DNA of 5,532 nucleotides from Candidatus Levyibacteriota bacterium. GTDB lineage: Bacteria; Patescibacteriota; Microgenomatia; Levybacterales; UBA12049. How positions within the stretch are numbered: position 1 is the first letter of the stretch; every line of letters starts with the position of its first letter. Positions 1 through 5,204 of this stretch are shown here, piece after piece. Where the stretch lies: contig PRDT01000091.1 in NCBI GenBank assembly GCA_003173995.1, positions 1-5,532 of the forward strand. Reading direction: 5' to 3'. A program made the translations under genes and the position numbers. The notes beneath the pieces were generated by a model. The model was not told the origin of the DNA, searched no databases, and worked only from the letters and a program-made list of their open reading frames with translations.

Positions 1-686
1 TTTGGCTTGAGGACAATAATGGGTAGTTCGAGTGAGAATGATTGAGGAGATCCTTTTGCAAGTATATAAGGAATTTTTGTACTAATAACTTCTTTTAGTT
101 TTTCTACATCACCTTGCTGTCCATTAGATGATGGACGAAATGTTGATACCCGTCCATTTTGGAATGAAAAAACAGCATCAACAGGGTCCACTTTTACGCT
201 TTCTACTAATGGTGCAATTTTCTGTTTAAGAATATCAGGAGAATAAGTATATGCAGCAGGTAAATTAATGCCATTGACATATGCTTGAAAGACAATACTA
301 GCATTGGAAAATAGATCACGTGATCTACCAATGGTATACGCCTGTTGGGCAAGAAGGTCGCTATCATACCCAAGCTGCATTTCCTTGGCAGAAACAGTAG
401 CCGCTTGATCGGTGGAAGTAATGGTAAATGATGTATTCGCAATTGCTTTATTTTTCAAAGCAAAATAAGTGGCAACTGTTGCTTGGCTTTTACCTCCAAA
501 ATTAATACCTTCAACATACACTCCAGGATAGATAGTATTGCTATATAACCTTTGGAAAATAATAAAAGTGAAGCTAATAAGGAAGAAAAGTCCTAATAAA
601 ACTCCTATGCAAAACCAGAAGGATGTTTTGCCAATTTGTTTGAGTAGAATTTTTTTGGAAGCAATTGCCTTTTTGATTGATACCAT
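1..686 (-). CDS. VanW-like / PG_binding_4-type membrane-anchored cell-envelope protein, partial (C-terminus off the left edge)
   Basis: Reading the reverse strand from ATG at 686 gives 228 uninterrupted codons that continue past position 1. The protein starts with a basic cytoplasmic stretch (about residues 1-20, rich in Lys), followed by one strongly hydrophobic segment at about 22-45, then an outside domain. Just after the membrane helix comes YPGVYVEGINFGGKS (53-67), the pattern that opens many VanW and L,D-transpeptidase-associated proteins. Residues about 90-205 look like the PG_binding_4 fold, including LGYDSDLLAQQAYTIGRSRD (105-124) and NGRV.TFRPSSNGQQGDVEKL (177-196). Family knowledge suggests an envelope role, probably binding peptidoglycan. 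Whether the missing C-terminus is a VanW domain or a YkuD transpeptidase cannot be told here. No in-frame start upstream of 686 looks better, and no Shine-Dalgarno precedes it, which fits a near-leaderless mRNA. It is divergent from the solute-binding protein gene. Confidence 0.85.
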   Translation of the reverse strand, partial: MVSIKKAIASKKILLKQIGKTSFWFCIGVLLGLFFLISFTFIIFQRLYSNTIYPGVYVEGINFGGKSQATVATYFALKNKAIANTSFTITSTDQAATVSAKEMQLGYDSDLLAQQAYTIGRSRDLFSNASIVFQAYVNGINLPAAYTYSPDILKQKIAPLVESVKVDPVDAVFSFQNGRVSTFRPSSNGQQGDVEKLKEVISTKIPYILAKGSPQSFSLELPIIVLKP

Positions 687-705
687 GGTTAGATTGATAT
701 ATTAT
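677..705 (+). promoter_or_regulatory. Promoter for the solute-binding protein gene / three-gene cluster
   Basis: TTGATA (677-682) and TATTAT (700-705) each match the sigma70-type consensus at five of six positions and are separated by exactly 17 bp. Transcription should begin near 712, giving a leader of about 11 nt. That leader contains GAGGGGA (713-719), whose GAGG core (713-716) lies 6 nt before the ATG at 723, an acceptable Shine-Dalgarno. The -35 box lies on the start codon region of the divergent VanW-like gene, and the -10 box overlaps the opposing -10. Confidence 0.55.
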
Positions 706-706
706 A
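701..706 (-). promoter_or_regulatory. -10 box (TATAAT) for the VanW-like gene
   Basis: The reverse strand carries a perfect TATAAT at 706-701. Transcription would begin near 694-693, leaving only about 7-9 nt before the ATG at 686. There is no purine-rich ribosome binding site in that interval, so the mRNA would be nearly leaderless. The -35 region 17-18 bp upstream (around 724-730, TTATCC) is a poor match, so this call rests on the -10 box and its position. Confidence 0.5.
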
Positions 707-722
707 CAATAAGAGGGGAAAT

Positions 723-2708
723 ATGGATAACAAACAACAAAATACATTGCCACAACAACAGTCTCAATCTAATAGTACTCCTGTGCAACAATTGCCAGTC
801 ACTCCTCCAACTCAAACTCCAGGAGTTGCTCCTGAGCCATCAATACCTCCTGTACCACAAGCTCCCCAAACACCAGCACCTGATTCCTCTGTGTCTATTG
901 ATGCGCAGTTGTATCCACAAGGTGCAATGCAACAAGGGACAACTCCATCAACACAGCCATCTGAAGTAAGTCAGAGAATTGCATCTTGGTATGAACCTTC
1001 AACAGATGTACCCTTATCCACACAACCTGCTCCAACACAAGTTGAAAGTACCCCTATTATTCCTGGACAAGAACCAGTGACACCGCCAACTCCTCAACCT
1101 ATTACTCCGGAGGTCGCTCAATCTCCCAGCGGTGCAGCTTCTCCATGGGAGATTCCAGCTTCACCTGTCTCTGCCTCTTCTCAAGATGTGCCACTTACAC
1201 CTATAGCAGGTGCTGAACCTGAGCAAGCTCCTCAGCAAGAAATGCCAGTAACTCCTTCGCCTATTGTCCAACCCGAACAGACTGCTCCACAAAAAGTAGT
1301 AGAAGCAGTTCCCCAAGTAATAAATGCGCCTAGTCAAGGCTCTGTGCCACCAAAGTCACCTGTAACTCCACCAGCATCTCCTTTTCATGAAGAAAGTCAT
1401 CATGGTTTGGTACCAAAGCCTCTCAAACTTATATTAGGTGTTTTGGCTGTATTAGTAGTCTTATTTTTTGTTGTTAAGTTAGTCGGTGGCCTCTTCCATG
1501 GTGGCTCTTCAGGAAAAGTAACATTAACGTATTGGGGCTTATGGGAAGACAACAATGTTATGCAATCAGTCATTTCGGATTTTGAAAGAGAAAACTCAAA
1601 TATTCATGTAAATTATATAAAAGAAGATCCCAAAGAATATAACCAGCGGGTTCTCACTCGTATTCAAGATGGAAATGGTCCTGATATTTTTCGTTATCAT
1701 GCCACTTGGCTACCTGAAATGTTACCTGCATTATTACCATTTTCGAAAGATGTTATCTCTAAAGACGATTTGACAAAAAATTATTACCCTTTTATACGCA
1801 ATGACATAGTAAAAAATGGCGCCGTGTATGGATTACCTCTTGAGATAGATACATTGGCGATGTATGTCAATACAGATTTGTTTGATAAAGCAAAGGTTGA
1901 TGTCCCATCAACATGGGATAATTTCATTACGGTAGCAAGAGGCCTAACAGAGAAAGACGCAAGTGGAAAAATTCAGGTAGCTGGAGCAAGTATTGGTACA
2001 TTTGATAATATTACACATGCTCCAGATCTTGTCTCACTCCTCCTTGTTCAAAATGGCGTTGACTTAGCTTCAATGTCTCCTGCACAGAATGCAAGCGATG
2101 CATTAACATTCTATACTTCTTTTGCAAAAGATCAGACAAGTATTTGGGATGACACATTGGATCCATCTCAACTTGGTTTTGCCAGAGGGAATATAGCAAT
2201 GTATTTTGGTTATTCATGGGATGTATTCGCAATTAAAGCAGCCAATCCAAATCTCAATTTCAAAATATATCCTGTACCTCATCTTCCCGGAAGAGATACA
2301 ACAATTGCAAGTTATTGGGTTGAGGGTATCTCTTCAAAAACCAAACATCCAAAAGAAGCGATGCTCTTTATGAAATATCTTGCGCGAAAAGATACACTTA
2401 CTAAGTTACACACAGAAGAAGCAAAGACAAGACTTTTTGGAGAATTGTATCCACGTATAGATTTGGCAGACAGTCTCAAAGATAATCCTCTTGCTGTACC
2501 ATTTGTCTCTCAATCAAAAAATGCAATGTCGTCATTCTTTGCTGGAGAAACTCATGATACGGGTATTAATGCACAAATGAATGGATATTTAGGGAATGCT
2601 GTCCGATCTGTCCTGAAGGATACATCCCCTGATACAGCCATTGAGACATTAACGAAAGGTGTCTCAACGGTTCTACAACAATATGGACAGACACAGCAAC
2701 AGCAGTAA
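723..2708 (+). CDS. TM-anchored extracellular solute-binding protein, family 1 (sugar-type ABC), with long Pro/Gln-rich N-terminus
   Basis: The 661-residue product has three parts. Residues 1-230 are low-complexity, rich in Pro, Gln, Thr and Ser, with recurring PVTPP-like motifs (25-29, 118-122, 174-178, 212-216). Residues about 234-257 form one hydrophobic membrane helix. Residues about 265-650 match family 1 solute-binding proteins (SBP_bac_1, UgpB/MalE-like): LTYWGLWEDNN near 268, GPDIF at 319-323, VYGLPLEIDTLAMYVNTDLF (368-387), VPSTWDNF (394-401), FARGNIAMYFGYSWD (486-500), YWVEGISSKTKHPKEA (531-546). The family binds sugars or glycerol-phosphate-like ligands for ABC importers; the actual ligand is unknown. 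There is no signal peptide, and the protein contains no cysteine, so it is not a lipoprotein. Lys and His before the helix suggest N-in/C-out, leaving the Pro/Gln tail in the cytoplasm. No permease or ATPase gene lies in the window. It ends in a Gln-rich tail and overlaps the next gene. Confidence 0.9.
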   Translation: MDNKQQNTLPQQQSQSNSTPVQQLPVTPPTQTPGVAPEPSIPPVPQAPQTPAPDSSVSIDAQLYPQGAMQQGTTPSTQPSEVSQRIASWYEPSTDVPLSTQPAPTQVESTPIIPGQEPVTPPTPQPITPEVAQSPSGAASPWEIPASPVSASSQDVPLTPIAGAEPEQAPQQEMPVTPSPIVQPEQTAPQKVVEAVPQVINAPSQGSVPPKSPVTPPASPFHEESHHGLVPKPLKLILGVLAVLVVLFFVVKLVGGLFHGGSSGKVTLTYWGLWEDNNVMQSVISDFERENSNIHVNYIKEDPKEYNQRVLTRIQDGNGPDIFRYHATWLPEMLPALLPFSKDVISKDDLTKNYYPFIRNDIVKNGAVYGLPLEIDTLAMYVNTDLFDKAKVDVPSTWDNFITVARGLTEKDASGKIQVAGASIGTFDNITHAPDLVSLLLVQNGVDLASMSPAQNASDALTFYTSFAKDQTSIWDDTLDPSQLGFARGNIAMYFGYSWDVFAIKAANPNLNFKIYPVPHLPGRDTTIASYWVEGISSKTKHPKEAMLFMKYLARKDTLTKLHTEEAKTRLFGELYPRIDLADSLKDNPLAVPFVSQSKNAMSSFFAGETHDTGINAQMNGYLGNAVRSVLKDTSPDTAIETLTKGVSTVLQQYGQTQQQQ

Positions 2709-3555
2709 GAATGCTGTCCTTGCAACAATTATCTATAGCGATATATTTCAGTACCCACTGACACAAAAAGAAATCTGGCGTTTTTTGCATGCTGAAAATG
2801 CTATTCCTAAAAACAAAGTCATTCATTTTTTGCATCAAAAAGGGAACGGTATTGTGAAGAGAAAAGGATTTTACATGCTCGAAGGAAAAGAAGATTTTGG
2901 AGAAAAAAGACAAAAAGGCATTGCTATAAATAAGAGAAAATATAAAAAAGCCCAAAAGGTTGCAAGAGTATTAGCAAAAATTCCAACGATTTGTTTTATT
3001 GGTATTTCTGGATCTGTTTCAATGGCAAACGCAACAGAAAAGGAAGATATTGATTTATTTTTTATTACAAAAAAACATACACTTTGGTTAACACGACTAA
3101 TCATCACACTGCTTTTAGATAGCAAAGGTTGGAGACGGAAAAGACTTGATACAGATGTCGAAGATAAAATATGTGTAAATATGTTGATGGATGAAAGCAA
3201 ATTAGCTTTTTCAAAAGAACATCAAAATATATATATTGCACATGAATTGTTACAAGTGAAATCTCTGTTTGATAGAGGAGGATATTATAAAAAACTTCTC
3301 CAAAAAAATATTTGGGGAAAACATTTGCTTTTTAATGGGTTTCCTGCTATCAGACATTCATTTTACTTTAATATACCTTGGACGTTTTTGCTTTTGCCTT
3401 TTGAAGTAGGATCTCATATCATTCAGCAATGGTATATGAAAGACCATACAAAGCATGAGATACTAACAGATACATTACTTGCATTTCATCCAACATCGTA
3501 TGAAAGAATTATTTTGCGAAAGTATCGAAAGGGACTAGAAAAATATGGAATATAA
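2683..3555 (+). CDS. Winged-helix plus nucleotidyltransferase-fold protein of unknown function
   Basis: From the ATG at 2683 the product is 290 residues. Residues about 10-70 resemble a winged helix: a helical stretch (NAVLATIIYSDIFQYPLTQK, 10-29), then a basic hairpin ending in GFYML. Residues about 100-170 resemble a minimal Pol-beta-type nucleotidyltransferase: GISGSVS (107-113), followed by EDIDLFFI (121-128), which supplies the D-x-D metal-binding pair. The third acidic position is unclear, so activity is not assured. The C-terminal half (about 175-290) is helical with a hydrophobic segment near 230-250. Proteins of this layout recur in uncultured bacteria; no substrate is known to me. 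An alternative GTG start at 2659 would add eight residues. Neither start has a convincing ribosome binding site, and ATG was preferred. It overlaps the upstream gene by 26 bp and the downstream one by 11 bp, suggesting translational coupling in one transcript. Confidence 0.8.
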   Translation: MDRHSNSSKNAVLATIIYSDIFQYPLTQKEIWRFLHAENAIPKNKVIHFLHQKGNGIVKRKGFYMLEGKEDFGEKRQKGIAINKRKYKKAQKVARVLAKIPTICFIGISGSVSMANATEKEDIDLFFITKKHTLWLTRLIITLLLDSKGWRRKRLDTDVEDKICVNMLMDESKLAFSKEHQNIYIAHELLQVKSLFDRGGYYKKLLQKNIWGKHLLFNGFPAIRHSFYFNIPWTFLLLPFEVGSHIIQQWYMKDHTKHEILTDTLLAFHPTSYERIILRKYRKGLEKYGI

Positions 3556-4516
3556 AATAGTTGTTTGTGGAGGTACATTTGATCATTTGCATAAAGGGCA
3601 TGAAGATTTTCTCCATTTTATTTTTTCTGTTGGGGAAAAAGTTATTATTGGTTTGACAAGTGATAGTTTTACTGCAGCGCATAAAGATCATGTTTCTCTT
3701 GAGTCATATGAAGTGAGATATAAAACATTATGCAATTTTTTGGAGAAGGAAAACCTTTTTTCAAGAGTAAAAATAGCTTCTATAGATGATATCTATGGTC
3801 CATCAATAGATCCAAATATTACATTTGATGCTGTTGTTGTTACAGATGAAACAATAGAAGGTGCAGAAAAAATTAATTTTAAAAGAAAAGAATTAGGATT
3901 GTCTGTTCTTCCTATTGTTATCATGCCACGAATACGCAATATTTCATCAACAATGATTCGAGAAGGAAAGATAGATACGAGTGGTAGTCTTTTTATTGAA
4001 GAACAGTGGGTTACCAAAAGTCATCTCCTTCCAAAAGAACTAAGAGAAGAGTTACAACAACCCTTTGGAAAGCTCATAAAGGAAGATACATTGCCAGATA
4101 TTCATGATAACCAAATCATCACAGTTGGAGACGCAACAACCTTACGTTTTCATCAAGCGGGAAAAAGACAAAAAATTGCTGTTGTAGATTTTACCGTTGA
4201 GAGAAAAAGAATTTATTCTTCCTTGAGTGAATTAGGTTTTACAGAGGATTATGAAAATTATGAAGTTATCAATCCCGCTGCTACGTTAACTCCAATATTG
4301 TGGCAAGCAGTTTATGATAGTTTTACAAATAGGACACAAAAAGAAATGGTCATTCGCATCTCCGGGGAAGAAGATTTAGCTGTTATTCCAATAATATTAG
4401 TTGCTCCACTTGGATATCATCTTTTCTATGGACAACCTCACATTGGGTTGGTATGGGTTGAAATAACTCTTGAATCAAAGAAAAAAGCATATGCACTACT
4501 TAGACGCTTCCTATAG
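3545..4516 (+). CDS. Bifunctional CoA synthase: archaeal-type phosphopantetheine adenylyltransferase fused to GTP-dependent dephospho-CoA kinase
   Basis: The 323-residue product has two enzyme domains. Residues 1-150 are an archaeal-type PPAT (COG1019): GTFDHLHKGH (10-19) contains the HxGH nucleotidyl-transfer signature (16-19), and ISSTMIR (133-139) is the matching C-terminal phosphate-binding motif. Residues about 160-323 match the GTP-dependent dephospho-CoA kinase family (DUF359, PF04019): TVGDATT (193-199), VVDFTVER (213-220), NPAATLT (243-249), SGEEDLAVIP (273-282) and YGQP (295-298). By family knowledge, the first domain converts 4'-phosphopantetheine and ATP to dephospho-CoA and PPi. 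The second phosphorylates dephospho-CoA with GTP to CoA. All signature motifs appear intact. The reading frame is continuous, so this is a real fusion and not two adjacent genes. It is soluble and cytoplasmic. The start overlaps the previous gene by 11 bp; AAAGGG at 3528-3533 is a distant, weak ribosome binding site. Confidence 0.92.
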   Translation: MEYKIVVCGGTFDHLHKGHEDFLHFIFSVGEKVIIGLTSDSFTAAHKDHVSLESYEVRYKTLCNFLEKENLFSRVKIASIDDIYGPSIDPNITFDAVVVTDETIEGAEKINFKRKELGLSVLPIVIMPRIRNISSTMIREGKIDTSGSLFIEEQWVTKSHLLPKELREELQQPFGKLIKEDTLPDIHDNQIITVGDATTLRFHQAGKRQKIAVVDFTVERKRIYSSLSELGFTEDYENYEVINPAATLTPILWQAVYDSFTNRTQKEMVIRISGEEDLAVIPIILVAPLGYHLFYGQPHIGLVWVEITLESKKKAYALLRRFL

Positions 4517-4533
4517 ATATAAACTCTAGGTCA

Positions 4534-4560
4534 TTGACAAAAAACATCAGTTGCTATAGT
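4534..4560 (+). promoter_or_regulatory. Promoter for greA
   Basis: A perfect TTGACA (4534-4539) is followed by TGCTATAGT (4552-4560), an extended -10 with TATAGT at 4555-4560. The spacer is 15 bp, short for this class; an overlapping TAGTAT at 4557-4562 restores 17 bp. Transcription would begin near 4567-4569, giving a greA leader of about 65 nt that contains the two hairpins described below. The promoter begins 18 bp after the stop of the CoA synthase gene, where no earlier terminator is visible. Confidence 0.65.
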
Positions 4561-4567
4561 ATTCTTT

Positions 4568-4589
4568 TTGACTCAGAAAAATGAGTCGA
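4568..4589 (+). promoter_or_regulatory. First hairpin of the greA leader
   Basis: GACTCA (4570-4575) and TGAGTC (4582-4587) are perfect inverted copies around the six-base loop GAAAAA (4576-4581). One U-G and one U-A pair at 4568-4569/4588-4589 extend the stem to eight pairs. It lies right at the predicted 5' end of the greA transcript. No T-run follows it, so it is not itself a terminator. Possible roles are stabilising the mRNA 5' end or acting as a regulatory element with the next hairpin. Confidence 0.5.
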
Positions 4590-4593
4590 TAAC

Positions 4594-4628
4594 ACCTCCG
4601 GACACTATATATTTGGAGGTCTTTTTTT
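4594..4628 (+). terminator. Intrinsic terminator-like hairpin in the greA leader, containing the greA Shine-Dalgarno
   Basis: ACCTCC (4594-4599) pairs perfectly with GGAGGT (4615-4620). Two G-U pairs and one A-U pair (4600-4602 with 4612-4614) extend this to nine pairs around a nine-base loop. The stem is followed by CTTTTTTT (4621-4628), a classic intrinsic-terminator layout. It could end transcription coming from the CoA synthase cluster. It also lies downstream of the greA promoter and just before the greA start, so it can act as an attenuator. The 3' arm is the GGAGG ribosome binding site, which the hairpin would hide. Confidence 0.7.
4615..4619 (+). promoter_or_regulatory. greA: Ribosome binding site of greA (GGAGG), inside the terminator stem
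   Basis: This is the strongest Shine-Dalgarno match in the window. It lies 7 nt before a TTG at 4627 and 13 nt before the ATG at 4633, both in frame. Spacing favours TTG, while protein conservation and length favour ATG. It is fully base-paired when the 4594-4620 hairpin forms, so translation would require that hairpin to open or be melted by a ribosome. Confidence 0.6.
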
Positions 4629-4632
4629 GAAT

Positions 4633-5109
4633 ATGGATGCAAAGAAAATATATTTAACAGCAGAAGGATTGGAAGAGTTACAAAAGGAATATGATGATCT
4701 GGCTAAGAAGAAGAGGCCAGAAATTTTAGATCGTTTATCAGATGCACGAAATCAAGGTGATCTCTCTGAAAATGCAGAATATGTTGCTGCAAGAGAAGAA
4801 TTGTCATTTATTGATGGACGAATTGATGAGGTAGAAGAATTACTCAAGCAAGCAACCCTTATTAAAGAGGAAGATCACAAATCAGGAGGAAAAGCAGTTG
4901 TTGCTCTGGGCTCAACAGTTACCCTTCATGTTAGTGGAAAGAAGGAAGTATTTACTGTTGTTGGGGAATGGGAAGCAGATCCTACAGATAAGAAAATATC
5001 TCATGAATCTCCTCTTGGTAAAGCATTAATGGGTAAGGGAATTGGAGAAAAATTTGAAGTAGACGCTCCAGCTGGAAAAATCGCTTATACAGTTGTATCT
5101 ATTAATTAG
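4633..5109 (+). CDS. greA: Transcription elongation factor GreA
   Basis: The 158-residue product has the normal GreA length and full domain layout. Residues 1-75 form the N-terminal antiparallel coiled coil, opening with YLTAEGLEEL (7-16). The tip carries ARNQGDLSENAEYVAA (38-53), with acidic residues D43 and E46 that help RNA polymerase position the catalytic metal. Residues about 80-158 form the FKBP-like C-terminal domain, with GSTVTLHV (93-100), GEWEADP (111-117) and ISHESPLGKALMGKGIGEKF (122-141). GreA enters the secondary channel of RNA polymerase and stimulates cleavage of backtracked transcripts. An in-frame TTG at 4627 would add two residues and is better spaced from the GGAGG site; ATG was chosen on family length. 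The gene has its own promoter and an unusual terminator-containing leader, so its expression may be attenuated. Confidence 0.96.
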   Translation: MDAKKIYLTAEGLEELQKEYDDLAKKKRPEILDRLSDARNQGDLSENAEYVAAREELSFIDGRIDEVEELLKQATLIKEEDHKSGGKAVVALGSTVTLHVSGKKEVFTVVGEWEADPTDKKISHESPLGKALMGKGIGEKFEVDAPAGKIAYTVVSIN

Positions 5110-5120
5110 CCTTAAACACT

Positions 5121-5150
5121 TGTTAAATTTCTAACATCTCTCTTGTTTTT
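5121..5150 (+). terminator. greA: Weak candidate terminator after greA
   Basis: TGTTA (5121-5125) and TAACA (5132-5136) could form a five-pair stem around a six-base loop, with a T-run at 5146-5150 after a gap of nine bases. The stem is almost entirely A-T and the T-run is detached, so it would be a poor terminator. It is listed because no better one is visible between greA and the next gene. Confidence 0.2.
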
Positions 5151-5169
5151 GTCAATTATCGTAAGATAT

Positions 5170-5198
5170 TTGACCATTAGTAAAGAGCATGCTACTCT
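5170..5198 (+). promoter_or_regulatory. Candidate promoter for the M20 metallohydrolase, probably giving a leaderless mRNA
   Basis: TTGACC (5170-5175) matches the -35 consensus at five of six positions. Exactly 17 bp later is TACTCT (5193-5198), a weak -10 match but preceded by TG at the extended -10 position (5190-5191). The expected start of transcription, about seven bases on, falls at 5205, which is the A of the start codon. No Shine-Dalgarno exists before that ATG, as would be expected of a leaderless transcript. Confidence 0.4.
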
Positions 5199-5204
5199 TC
5201 CCAT

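Noticed and set aside
206..442. Minus-strand open frame of 78 codons
   Set aside because: It lies within the VanW-like gene in another frame; its sequence has no recognisable family, whereas the frame starting at 686 has a membrane helix and family motifs.
538..969. Plus-strand open frame of 143 codons
   Set aside because: It crosses the VanW-like gene, the divergent promoter and the start of the solute-binding protein gene; its composition is Leu/His/Gln-rich frame-shadow sequence with no domain.
723..1420. Tandem DNA repeat or recombination cassette in the Pro/Gln-rich coding region
   Set aside because: PVTPP-like motifs recur in the protein, but spacing and codons vary; no long exact direct repeat is visible at DNA level, so this is low-complexity protein rather than a repeat array.
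2011..2232. Minus-strand open frame of 73 codons
   Set aside because: Antisense to the conserved solute-binding domain, no family resemblance and no start signals.
2566..3200. Two minus-strand open frames (2566-2955 and 2871-3200)
   Set aside because: Both are antisense shadows of the nucleotidyltransferase gene, with Phe/Ser/Ile-rich translations produced by its Lys-rich codons.
3509..4017. Minus-strand open frames at 3509-3691 and 3793-4017
   Set aside because: Both lie opposite conserved parts of the CoA synthase gene and show no domain or ribosome binding site.
4568..4632. Known riboswitch or T-box in the greA leader
   Set aside because: The leader is only about 65 nt and shows no conserved core of a known riboswitch class or T-box sequence; a simple terminator/ribosome-binding-site hairpin explains what is seen.
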